A stretch of 64,000 bases of DNA from Sphaeramia orbicularis. Lineage: Eukaryota > Chordata > Actinopteri > Kurtiformes > Apogonidae. Every line of letters starts with the position of its first letter. The first letter of the stretch is position 1. Below the pieces are notes generated by a model. The model was not told the origin of the DNA. It saw only the letters and a list, made by a program, of their open reading frames with translations, and made no database searches. This document shows positions 32,919 through 45,174 of the stretch, one piece after another. The position numbers and the translations under genes are program-made. The DNA lies in NCBI RefSeq assembly GCF_902148855.1, contig NC_043959.1, forward strand, positions 38,435,770 through 38,499,769, written 5' to 3'.

Positions 32919-34510
32919 ATGGGAGTGCACAGGAATTTTAAAGAAAATCTTTTACTGTGCATCACGTTCTTGTTATGGCAAACTTGTAATGGGGGCAAGA
33001 TTTTGATTGTTCCTCTGGAGGGGAGCCACTGGGTCAATATGGATGTCCTAATCAAAGCTCTCCACGCTGAAGGACACTCTGTTACTGTGGTACGAACCAC
33101 AAAAAGCTGGTATGTCAAGGACGACTCTACCTACTACAATGCAATCACAGTTCCTGTCAAAGAAGCCTTTAATCATGACTTATGAATCCCATCCTAGAAA
33201 AAATCATTGCCATAGAAAGGGGAGAGACGTCATTTCTTACATTTGCAGCTTTGCAGGTGAGATGTTTACCGCAATGTATAACATGCATAGGATTATATGT
33301 GACATGGCCACTGGTATGTTCAAAGATAAAACCTTGATGAGGAGCCTAAACGAGACGGAATATGACATGGTACTCACTGACCCGGCATGGGGCGCAGGTA
33401 TATTGTTGTCACACTATCTTAAAATACCTCTAGTTTATAATGTACGGTGGATAACTAGTGGAGAGGGTCATTTGGCAGCTGCACCCTCCCCTTTATCTTA
33501 CATCCCAATGACAGTTTCAGGACTATCAGACAAAATGACATTCATACAGAGAGTTAAAAATGTTCTTTTCTATGTGATGTGGCAAGCTCAAGATGGATTT
33601 CTGATCAACCCTCAGTATCAAGCTGTTTGTGACAAGTTCTTTGGCTCAGAAGTCAGATATAGTGACTTATTACAGGGAGCAGACCTTTGGCTCATGAGAG
33701 TAGACTTTGTGTTTGAGTTCCCCCGTCCTACAATGCCTAATTTTGTCTACATTGGAGGGTTCCAGTGTACACCTGCCAAACCTCTACCTCAGCACCTGGA
33801 GGACTTTGTGCAGAGTTCAGGGGAACATGGCGTCATCCTCATGTCTCTGGGAACTTTTGTGAGTGCACTTCCTGCTGATATGACAAATGAGATCGCTGCA
33901 GCTTTTGCTAAATTACCTCAGAAAGTCATTTGGAGGCATAAAGGTGACAGGACCGGCCAATCTGGGAAACAACACTTTACTAGTTGACTGGATGCCACAG
34001 AATGACCTCTTAGGACATCCCAAGATGAAACTATTTGTAGCTCATGGAGGAACAAATGGACTTCAAGAGGCCATCTACCATGGAGTCCCAGTTGTAGGTC
34101 TGCCTGTGTTTTTTGACCAATATGATAACTTAGTGCGTCTTAGAGAAAGAGGAGGAGCTCAGATTCTCACATTATCCACAGTGGACAAAGAAAACAACTT
34201 CCTTATGACTGTAAAGGAAGTCCTGAATGATCCTTCATACAGGATGAACATGCAGAGACTGTCCAGACTGCACAGAGACCAGCCCATGAAGCCTCTGGAT
34301 AACGCCCTCTTCTGGATCGAGTTTATCATGAGACACAAAGGTGCAGCTCACCTGAGAACAGAGTCCTACAGAATGCCATGGTATTCTTACTACTCTGTAG
34401 ATGTGGCTTTGTTCATGTTTGGAGTTTTGCTGCTTATGCTAACACCAGTTTTTATCCTAATGAGGCGTTTATACCGTACAGTGTGTAAACCTAAAGTTAA
34501 ACGAGAGTAA
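32919..34510 (+). CDS. ugt5: UGT5-type glucuronosyltransferase, frame broken by three single-base indels (copy D)
   Basis: Reads as an entire ugt5 gene: signal peptide (KENLLLCITFLLWQ), EGSHW with the catalytic-type His, VLTDPAWGAG with the Asp, UGT signature, membrane helix and KVKRE ER-retrieval tail. Three frame changes interrupt it: a base missing near 33180, another near 33258, and an extra G near 33950 (gacaggaccgg for gacagaccgg). No substitution stop is seen in about 530 codons. A splice acceptor (ttttgtttgcag) lies just upstream, so this is a gene duplicate, not a retrocopy. The N-terminal half is clearly diverged from copies A-C, but from about 33680 onward it is almost identical to them. 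Either a young pseudogene or an intact gene with assembly errors; it sits inverted relative to the array, between chrna5 and chrna3. Confidence 0.75.
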
Positions 34511-34652
34511 TTAACAATATATATATTTTGCAACTTAACCTACCTCTTGTGTTAGTTTTCTTTACCATCTTTATGTTAACGGGTCAGTTTTGACCCATGT
34601 CTTAAATCAGCTGTAAAATACACTGAAAACAATTACCTATCATACAATTTGT

Positions 34653-35449
34653 TAGTGATGGGACTTTTGGCTCTTTGAAGGGATCCGTTCAATCAGGAGC
34701 CGTTCACTGAAAAGAACCGTTCAAAAGACTGACTCTTTTATGTTTTTTGCATTATTTTGCCATTTACCAATGTTTTAATGACTAAATAGACTACATGTGA
34801 TGATTGACATTACATTTTAAAGGTGTTTAATTGGCGCAGCAGTAAATATTATCTTACCGTAAAAAAGAATAGTTAGTTCAAATGTGAGGGCTAAACACAT
34901 GACATGAGAGGTGACATTAGGCAAATGCTGGAATTTGACAAAAAACATCACAGTACATTATGTGGACTAGTCTGTAGCCTAAAAATGAAGAAGAAAATAA
35001 AACTTTTCTCATGAAATAACATTTCATTGTCCTCAAAACAAGAACGATAAATGTGTGCAAACATACGGAAAAACTGCACAAAACACAACAATGATTATCA
35101 CTGCAATTACTTAAATACCTCCTTTGTCTTTGGCTCATTACTCACAGGTGGTCTCTCACTCTCAAACTTTTCTATGCTCACCTCACACTTCAAACTGTTG
35201 TTTTTTGCTAACTTCTTTCCATGAGACATGCACAGGCACAAGCACTCTTTTTTTTCTGCTCGAACATTCTCCTCCTGCCCAGTGCCTTCCCTGCGTCGTT
35301 AAATTGACAGGCAATCGGACACTCCCTCCTTGAAAAAATAAAAAAATAAAAAAATAAAAATGAATGGCTCTTACAAAGACTCGGTTCCCATCGTTCATTT
35401 CAAAGAGCTGTTCAAAAGATTCGATTCGTTCGTGAATGTCACATCACTA
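34653..35449. mobile_element. hAT-type element with perfect 8-bp target duplication
   Basis: Ends tagtgatgggac and gtcacatcacta are imperfect inverted repeats, with further inward similarity (ggctctttgaa / ttcaaagagct). Identical CAATTTGT at 34645-34652 and 35450-35457. 797 bp, no intact transposase. Inserted about 140 bp downstream of ugt5 copy D. Confidence 0.9.
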
Positions 35450-35457
35450 CAATTTGT

Positions 35458-37868
35458 TTTTCATCTCTTAGTTACCTTGTTAGACTTCCTTATCCATGAA
35501 AATATTGGTTTTCATATTTCGTATGTGAGCCTCTGGGCCTTTTTTTCTCAGTACAGTATACCCCTCGATGTGCACTCTGCAGTCACCAACTCTATACTGA
35601 ATTGGCCTCACGTGTGTGGACATGCCCGTCTTTGCTTGTTTTGTTTTGTGCAGGTATACTGGATAACAAGACAAAATGAGAATCCCCAAAAGCTCACGAT
35701 CGTTAGAGGAGCTGATTGTCAATGTGTTGCTGAGTGCACTGATGATTCAGTTTGGGCTCTAATTATTGCTTTATGATCTTATTTTTATACTGGGTGAAGT
35801 CTATCCTAATACACAAAGGTCACGATGTCATCAGAGCATTTCATCACTTAGTGAAAAAAATGTTTTTATATTATTTTGGTTGAACCAGAGTTCCAGAAAA
35901 AGTCAAAAAAGCCTTGATGCAATCCATAAATTTAATGTGGTTTCATTTATACATTTAAAACTAAACTGGTCGGTGCTGATCCTAACACAAGAGGAAGGTT
36001 AAGGAATAACTATTATTACAACATAGCTATCACTGGTCTACATGGAAAATGCTTCCAGAATAAAAGTAATGAAATTTTACCACATGAGATCACTGATAAA
36101 GAAAAATCAAGTGCAAAAATGCTGGTGGCTGAACTTTCCAAGATACAGCCTTGGGTCAAAATGTGAAATTCAGAATTAACGAGAGAATGGGTTTGACTCA
36201 AAAGGAATATTGTCTCAGAGCTACAAGACTACTTCAAAACACTGTCTGCAATTAGAATACATTCACTCCTACAGGTTCTATTAGTGGAAGATTTATAAAA
36301 CTATTATATAAATGTACATAAACCAATATATATGTGTAATAACACTTAATCATATACCTTGAAAACCATCAGCAAACCGGCACTTTTGTCATTATTTTCC
36401 AATTATCTTATTAAAATATGTACATTTAGCACATTTAATCTCTGAAGCAAATCATTTCTAAAAAATTGTAGACCAGTGTATTTTGTGTGTTTACAGTTGC
36501 TAAAACACTGATGCCAATAGTGTTCAATCCAGTCAGTGAACCATCTCATACAGTGTACACGCAGGATCCACAAGAGCCATTTATAATGTGTTAAATCAAC
36601 AAGTCAATGGATGTAATAGATAGATGGATCATTTTTCTATGTACACAATGAGCTAGGAAAGATACTAAATTAAAGATAAAGAGGCACAAACCAAAATACC
36701 AACATTATTTATTAAAAATCATCAATCTGGGATTTTCTAGCTCAGCATGAATCAAACTTAGACATTAAACATCCATGAAATACTGAAAGTCATATAACAT
36801 AACACTATGTATAAGATTATCTTAGCTCCCTGTAGTGTTATCTAACATTTGTGTATGTCCAGTAGAGTTAGGTGTGGTTTTAAGTAGCTTACACTGGTGA
36901 TTTAACTACCCAAACTACACAATAAAAGAGATTATGTAAATAACTGTCGAACATTTTTGTTTTAACTTTTCATGCCAACATTGATCATATAATCCATCTT
37001 CTGGCACCATGAAAAAACATATGTGGGATTTGCTTCATATAACAATACAACATCTCAGTTTCTCTAGCTGCAGCCGAGGGATTATGGTCAGATTGTACAT
37101 TCTTGTTTTCACCTCCATAAACAGGATTTTGTTCATCTTTTTCTTTCATACAGTAATGATTGGTTGTGTGGGAGCTTGTCCTAATTAGATCTGTTTTTCA
37201 ATAAAACAGTATGATGTGGTGAAACAACTGGAAATCTGAGGGCTTATTATCATTCCCTCCAGGAAATAGACGCGTGAACCAGTTAGACCTGTGCAATGCC
37301 AAATAAGAGAAGTTTATTGATAAAATTACAAGGATAGTGTGCTCATTAAGGAAACCCTGTATGAGATAAACAGATTCTTTTCATAGTGTTTTCAGATTCT
37401 ATTTCACTTGTGGACATTGTTCCAGGGTTCTGCACAGTTTTGTTGTTTACTCATTATCATGTGATGTTATACAATATATTATAATACTACTGCTACTACT
37501 ACTAATAATAATGACAATACTAGTACCACTAGTACTACTACTACTAATAATAATATTAAAAAACACTTTGCTCATGACATAAAAACAAAACCAGGTCCCA
37601 GCTTGAGGCTTCTCTCATTTTCTTTGCTTGTAGTTGAACAGGAACCTTGTGTTTGAAGGCCTGTGTCAACAAAATAATGAAATATGAGCAGTCCATGACT
37701 ATAAACATGTCTCTGTATCCTGGTGTTTGCTTGGTGGGATGGGCTGTGCAGCACAAATCCAAACAAAACAGAAAATATCAAGGTCTAAGCTTGTAGCTGC
37801 ATATATATATATTATATATATATATATATTATATATATATATATATAGTATATATATATATTATATAT

Positions 37869-37939
<71 letters not shown>

Positions 37940-40900
37940 TGGATATATGTTGTTTGTGTACAGAATTTGAAACAATGGTAAGTGCAATAGTTCATTCAAG
38001 ACATGTTCCATTTCTTAGTCTTCTTGTTTTGGAGCAAATAGCTGACATGAGTTGTAAACATTTTCTTCAGTAACTTCAGTTAAAGTAGGATTAAGAAAGA
38101 TATTTCAACACTGAATATCTGCACTTATCCTCAGCTGCAAAAACTAGTCAATAGCTGCTAATAAAAGACTATTGGCTCTTGATAATAACTATTAAATGAA
38201 CTATTTGATAATCAGTAATTCATTTTGGTCTAATTTTATACAAAAAAGAACAAATTCTCTGATTCCAACTTCTTAAATGGGAGTATTTTCTGCTCTCTTA
38301 TCTCCTCTGTAACCAACTTGATTCTTTGGGCCATGGATCAGACTAGATATTTTGGGGATGCTAATATTTACATAGACAAACAAATCAGTTCATCAAAAAA
38401 AAAAAAATAGACTGATTGACATTAAAAAAAAAAACAAAACAGCTGCAGCACTACTTTGTCTTACTACACTACACTTCACTACTTGAAGTCTGATGATCAT
38501 AAATGCAAGTTGTCACACATAATATCGCTGTAAAATAGCTATCTCTATCAGATTCCCACCTGCCACTGCCCAAAGACTGTGGATATTATTAGTACACTTT
38601 TTTGTTAATATTGTAGTTTTCTTTTCTGCTGTTTATCCTGTAAAAATTCTATTTTTAAACCATGAATAAAATAAACAAATATGTAAGGATGACGCAGTGC
38701 AGGATTTTCCCAGTTAGTGCTCTGAAATGCTGATTAAATATTTAATGACTGAACTGGCATCTCTGATGAGCACCTTGACTCTAATTTCACAGACCATAAA
38801 TTCTTTATATCTGTGTGTCTCCACATACCTTAGAATAAAATGAACACAGCAGATGTGCGTTCAGGAAAAAAAATCATGGAGCAAAGACAAAACATTTAAT
38901 GCAAAACTCAAAAGACATTCCACACATAGATCTTTGTCTCCCTCCATGATAAGTTCAGATAAGACACTGTGGTAAACAGCCATCAAACACTATTCTTCTT
39001 CTTCTTGGCTCTCTTCTTCCATGACAGCTGCTGCAATAAGACCGGGAATGTGCAGTGATGAATAGATTCTCAATAATAGGAGACTCCTCAGCTAAAGAAC
39101 ACGGCAAATCATTACAGTTAGAGTGAGTTTCTACCTGCATCCATCGACTTCTGTGACTTAAATTTATACGATGCACTTAATAGAAGATAATTAGGGATAC
39201 ATTAGCTGTAAATATGGATTACCAATACAGAATACAAAGAGGTTCTTCATCTGTCATTAATCAAACAAAGCAAAACAATGTATCGTTTCTCAGCTGTTAC
39301 ACCATTTTACAAATGCGTTTTAAGATAAGATAAGATTGTGTAAAGAATATACAAAAATAGCATTAAAACTTTACAGACTATATACATATTTACATAAGGA
39401 AAAATATTGGCATCAGAATATGTGATTTAAGAGCATAATTTAGAATTAATTTTCTATTTGCTAAAAAAAAAAACAAGCCAAACAACAAAAACAAAGAAAA
39501 AGCCAAGATAGCAAATACATGACAATACTGTAGCTGTGATAGGACTGAGATGGGTCATTTCTCTGAAAAAGTTGCATTAAAAAAAATCCAGGTTTCTTAG
39601 CCTTGGATGTGAATGAGCTATATGCATAGGTTTAAATTCTTTTTAAGTTAATCTGATTGAACAAAGGAAGCACAAATACAAATAAATGTATCTGGTAACT
39701 GGTTTTAATGAAGCTTACCACAGCCAGCTTACTACATTTGCAGATGCAGCTAGCAGGTAACTGACAAGCTATTTAGGCTGAACAAGATGTAGCTCCCAAA
39801 AATAAGAAAAAGGAGCAGATGTAGTGCCAGTGTTTGGTCCAGTGGGGCTGTATTGTTCCACTGCTGCTGCTTTCCAGAATATAGGTCATTATGTCAAACA
39901 CTGGCATTACTGTTGTAATTCTGAAAAAAAAAAAAAAAAAAAGTTTGAAACAGGGATTCACACCCAAAATGCTTATGCATTTAGTGAGGTGAAAAATGTA
40001 TAGGTTTTTTTTTTCTTTTTTCCTCGGTGGAGGAGGTGGCATACAGAGAGGGTTCCACAGGTCGTTGCAGGTGAATCATCTGTTGTTGAAAGTACACAGA
40101 AGAACACGTTCAGCGTACACATTCTTACATTTTTGAACAGGCATGAACGTATTTATTTTTCTGTTCACCACACTTTTCCATACAGAATTAGCAGATATAA
40201 GTCAGAGGGCTTGACTTCAAATGTTACAGCTAAAGAGGAGATGTGGTTTTCCTGTGCAAATGCTAACTGAAAAAAAACCTCACAGACCAGAAGTGACAAA
40301 GAACCTGACTAAGAACATAACATTCTGATAACTTCAGCTGAACTTAATTATCTGTGTCGTGTTAACAATGAATATTACCCCTCAACGTACATTTCAAATT
40401 GTGAATAAAACAAAACAAAAAACAAAAACATCTTAAGCAGGAAACAATCACAAGTAAATGTGAACTCTGTCAAGTTGTACACTTCACCCATTTGTGGCAT
40501 CTGTACAGAATAATGCTTTATAATGACTACAGATATTCCAGTATCTTTAGCACCACTGCAGAATAGAAAGAAATACAAAATAGCATAAGTAGCACAAAAG
40601 AACATGTAACCTCTACCTACTATATCGTATATTATCTCACATTCATTAGCACTGGAGACGTCCTCAGCAACACGGCCATTTTGGGTAGCAAGATGAACTG
40701 TCCAACAAAATGAAAAAAGACAGCAATAAATCCAGCTCCTCAAATAAACTGAAATAAAACTGCATAGTTTTATGTCATAGTTTGTAGGTAATTATTATTT
40801 TCATTCTTACCCAAGTCCTCCTCCTGCTCGCTAAAAGAGTCAGCTGATAAATAAAACACATTCAGCTCCATTAGAATAAGTATGTATAAGAGGCAGTGAA

Positions 40901-41815
40901 TGGGTTAATTAATAATTGTTTTAACACCACATCATCTCATACATATGAGTGTAATAGATTTAGAAGATAATGAAAATAACCAAGTTAAAAAAATAAACAA
41001 ACAAACAAACAAACAAAAAAAAGCAGAATTAGCAACTCTAAAAATAAATGTAAATCCGTTGCTATGGGAGTTTGTTGAAACTGAATAATATAAATGTAAA
41101 ACAGGGTAGGAGCTGTGTACATCAACAGAGGATTTGTTTTATGTTTGCAGAAGAGATATGGGTCAGTATATATTGAGAGACTTTTGAAGTCCATGGGATA
41201 TATCTGTATACATCTTTATTAAAAGAACTAATGTTTTATGTTCATTATAATCTTGTCTTTAAAAATCCATAATTATTTAATTATGGATTACACAATCACT
41301 TATTAATAGATGATTAATAAATAATAATAATAAGTAATAAATTACTTGATATACGAAAATGTCGACTAAATAACTGTCTGAATTCAATTAACAACCACTT
41401 TCTAATTATCTAAACAATAATAAATTGAGCTTATTCAAAAATTGCTTTGATGTGTTCTTTTTATTAAGTTGAGATAATCATGACAGATATTTAATTTTTG
41501 CAATATATCAAATTTTATATGGAAAAGAACAAATTATTTGTTGTATTGTTGAGAAATCACTTTCAAACTAGTTACCTAAAAAACACCTCTTAAGGAAGTG
41601 TGTTAATTCAAATCACATGATCTGCTCCACATGATGAACACTGTAAGACTCCAAGGTATGTTCTCTCTCCTCTTTCTTAGGTATTAATATGAAGTAGTGT
41701 GTGAGTCAAGTGTGTATTATCGCACTTTTATGTCAACTGTGTTACTACAATATCTTTATAAACAACTTTCATTTTCAGTTCACTCAATTGTATATATGAT
41801 ATTTAGAAGAATATT
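35458..41815. other. Long gene-poor stretch
   Basis: No coding region, RNA gene or well-bounded transposon recognised. It contains a tactac/taataa-rich tract (37490-37560), the TA/GT microsatellite (37800-37940) and several A runs. Open frames are short and low-complexity or featureless. Confidence 0.55.
37800..37940. repeat. (TA)n-(TG)n compound microsatellite
   Basis: About 110 bases of interrupted TA repeats run into about 25 bases of TG. Self-complementary, so it could extrude a cruciform. Confidence 0.95.
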
Positions 41816-41819
41816 TCGT

Positions 41820-42440
41820 ATTTCCAGAATGTGACAGATGCCAACAGTCTGTGGATAATCTTATTCATGCGTTCTGGTTATGTCCGCAGCTGGCTGACTT
41901 TTGTGACTGAATTTTTTACTATCATGTCTAATTATAATTGCCAGGAAAATTAATCCAAACCCCTTGAGTGCCCTATTTGGATTTTTATCGGGACACCTTC
42001 CCTTTCCACCTCTCAAAGTAACTCTCTTGCATTTATGACCATTATTGTGAGAAGGGTAATTATCTTGAAATGGAAGTCACCACAGCCCCCTTCCTTTATA
42101 CACTGGCTCAGCGAATGTCCTGTATTTCCTCAAATTGGAAAATATTAGAACGACACTTCATGCCTCTGCTCATAATTTTCACAAATCTGGAATCCTCTGT
42201 TTCAACTAGTCAAAAAAAACGAATTTCCCTTGTTCCAGATTGACCTTTATGTTAATTTTTCCGTCGGGTCATCTTTTTTTCTTTCTGGTTTTGTTTTTGT
42301 ACACATGTTAAAAAAAAAAAAAAAAAAAAAAAGGAAATTGTGCTACAGTTCATTTTCAGTTGTTTTGTCACATATGATACAGTGCTTGTATTGCCCAATT
42401 TCTGCAAAACTCCAAATAAACAAATTTAAAAAAAAAAAAA
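41820..42440 (+). mobile_element. L1-like LINE 3' remnant
   Basis: Translation from 41829 gives CDRCQQSVDNLIHAFWLC, matching the Cys-His motif (CxxC-x8-H-x4-C) at the C-terminus of L1-clade ORF2. It then has decayed coding sequence, a 3' region, aataaa near 42416 and an A tail. The 5' part is absent and stops interrupt the frame. Boundaries approximate. Confidence 0.65.
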
Positions 42441-42642
42441 GAAAAAAAAGAAGAAACTTTCTGTTAAACATGCCATGTGGTGTTATGGTTTTGTTGATTT
42501 TAGGCCTGAAAACAACCAAAATATCAACTATACCTGTCAAGTATGTTACCCTGTAAAGGTCAATCAAAAATCCCTCAATTATATACTGAGCCACATACTA
42601 TTTGATTGATATTATTGTGATGGTTAGCTTTCGATCACATTT

Positions 42643-45173
42643 TCAACAAACCATGTTGGCTTCCACATCCTCCTCCTCGTTGTGCTCCTCTTCCTCATTC
42701 TGTTCCTGCCGTTCCTCTAATACCTCTGTATTAGTCTGCTCATTCTGTGAACTGTAAAGAAAGTGTCACCAGAGAAATGAAGCCTGTTATTATGATTTCT
42801 TCAGACACCATCACCTGAACTGGATCAGATCTCACCATGAGCAGCACATCACTGAGGAACCTGTTAAAAGAAGTGAAACATTTTCATTCCAATCAGCAAC
42901 GAGAAAATATAGCTGAACCTCAAAGAAATATCCACATAACATACAGGGTGGGGAAGCAAAATTTACAATGAACATTTAGTTGTTTTTTCTCAGCAGGCAC
43001 TACGTCAATTTGTTTGAAACCAACATATATTGATGTCATAATCATACCTAACACTATTATCCATACCTTTTCAGAAACTTTTGCCCATATGAGTAATCAG
43101 GAAAGCAAACGTCAAAGAGTGTGTGATTTGCTGAATGCACTCGTCACACACAAAGGAGATTTCAAAATAGTTGGAGTGTCCATAAAGACTGTTTATATGG
43201 AAGAAGAGAATGACTATGAGCAAAACTATTACGAAAAAGTCGGTGAAGTGGAGAAGCAACAAAAAAACTACCAAAGCTTTTATTAAAGCTCTCAATCCAA
43301 AATCTAAAGGATCCAACCAAATCCATGAGAAAAATGGCAATTGAACTTGAGGTAGACAACAAGACCGTTAGAAATGCAGTAAAATATGATTTGAAGTTAA
43401 AATCTTACACCAGAACACCAAAACACTTGTTGACAACAGCAACAAATCCAACATAGCAATTTTTGGGAATCATGTTTATAGGCCGCCTTCTAGCCCAGAT
43501 CTAAACCCTCTGGATTATGCTATTTGGGGCGTTTAGAACATGCTACCAATAGAACATCACACAGGCAATGTCGACTTTCTTACAGATACTATTAAAGAAG
43601 AATGGGAGGAGTTGTCACCCGGATATTTGGAGAACACTTGCGCAAGTTTCAGGAAGCGTTGTGAAAAGGCAGTTATTGAGAAAGAAGAGGACACATAGAA
43701 TAAACATTTTGTATTATGTCAATTTCTTGTGGCAAATAAATTCTCATGACTTTCTATAAACTAATTGGTCATACACTGTCTTTCAATCCCTGCCTCAAAT
43801 ATTGTAAATTTTGCTTCCCCATCCTGTCATATCTTATTTTTATTCTTATTTTTGATTTTTTACTTTTTTATTTATTTAATGCTATACAAATATTGTGACA
43901 GGGGTAACAAAAACAAACAACAGACCAAAAAAAAAAAAAAGGTCATAAAGCATAACATAACATAATAATATATATAATAACATAATAACATATATAATAA
44001 CATGACATAACATGTATCTGACCTGTTTTGCTGATCACCAAGAGGCACGACCAACACAAACATCACAGCTATGGTCAAAGAAAGAAACAATCGAAGGAAC
44101 ATTTCTCTGGGAAGCAAAAACAACACATGAGCCACAAAATGATAAACATAACCAGGAGCTCCAAAAAGGATAAATTGGATCATCAATTTTCAAAACGTCC
44201 TCCTCACCTTTGACCTCGGGAAAACTGAGTTATTCCCTCTGAGCGTCTCCTCATCCTCTCGGATGCATTGGACGGCAGCACCACACAGCTGTAATGACCC
44301 GAATCCCTCATCACGGCACCTGTGACGGTGAAAGTGGCCTCCTTCTGTTTGACATTATACGCTTGCACTTGGAGGATGGTGTATTTTTCATCAGGTAAGA
44401 GTGAATGAGGTCACATCATCCAGTGTTGCAGGGGGTTCGAAAAAGTACATTTCAACTCAACATCGTCTCCCTCGCCCGCAGTGGACGAACCAGATATTGA
44501 AATATCTGCAGGAAGAAAACTGGCTGCAAGAAGAGAAAAAAGAATGGAAAAAAATGACAATTATTTGCTGGTATGTCTGAATATGAACTGAAACTCTTAC
44601 CTATAACCAGGATCTGAATGGTGTTGTGTCCTCGAGAGGTTACTTCAGAAAGGAATAATCAGTAACGGAGAAAAACAGCTGTAGTTGCCACTGTTTTGAG
44701 TTGAAACTCTTTTTATGATGAAGACGGAATCATTTTGATCTTGCTTCTGCTCATTTTATTAATCCCAGAGGTCATCCTTACATAAATAAACAAAGCCTCT
44801 GTGGATTTCTTCAATCCAAATGTGCTGCAGGTCACCTAAAGGTTACTGTTCTCACTTATAATTTCTGTTGACCAGAATCTTTGCCGGGAGTATGTCTAAA
44901 AAAATAAAATAAATAAATAAAAAATACAGACTTCATATTAATATAAAACCATCATAACAAACAGTGAATTATATAATGTCTTATGATCAAAAAATGTTAC
45001 CGTTGGATTCACTTTTGACCTGATTCACCAGAAACCTTGAAGAGAAAAAAAAATTATTTCACAGATTTTTTGTATCTTGACCATGAACAGAAACTAATGA
45101 CTTAGGAGATGTTTTTGTACTCACACAGAATAACAGCGATGATATTCATGACTGTAAGCAATGTAACACCCAT
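42643..45173 (-). pseudogene. Immunoglobulin-superfamily receptor-like gene, damaged
   Basis: Candidate exons on minus: signal peptide 45125-45173 (MGVTLLTVMNIIAVIL); first Ig-like domain about 44601-44895 (VTCSTFGLKKST, NSGNYSCFSPLL); second Ig domain 44208-44523 (DISISGSSTAGEGDDVELKC, GAVMRDSGHYSCVVLPSNA); transmembrane exon 44023-44106 (LFLSLTIAVMFVLVVPLG); short exon 42836-42860; acidic tail 42643-42751 (ERQEQNEEEEHNEEEDVE, stop). Both domains show the DSGxYxC-type pattern of V-set folds, so it looks like a type I receptor with two Ig domains. Frames do not join cleanly: both Ig exons have internal shifts and the exon phases around the membrane exon conflict. A Tc1 relic sits in one intron. 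I do not recognise the family; no cytoplasmic ITIM is visible. It could be an intact gene with base errors. Confidence 0.55.
42954..43826 (+). mobile_element. Tc1/mariner transposon with decayed transposase (copy 1)
   Basis: Termini cagggtggggaagcaaaatt and the inverse (ttttgcttccccatcctg); TA on the left, degraded on the right. The interior encodes pieces of a Tc1-type transposase: N-terminal helix-turn-helix (RVCDLLNA, IVGVSIKTVY) and C-terminal catalytic end (SPDLNPLDYAIWG). The central part with the first catalytic Asp residues is deleted and frames are shifted. 873 bp compared with about 1.3 kb for full-length relatives. It lies in an intron of the Ig-like gene. Confidence 0.85.
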
Positions 45174-45174
45174 A

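Noticed and set aside
32919-34510. ugt5 copy D as a processed retrocopy
   Set aside because: The coding exon is single in all copies, so lack of introns proves nothing. An upstream splice acceptor is kept, and there is no poly(A) tail or flanking target duplication.
37727-38011. Ile/Tyr-repeat open frames
   Set aside because: Produced by the TA/GT microsatellite in every frame.
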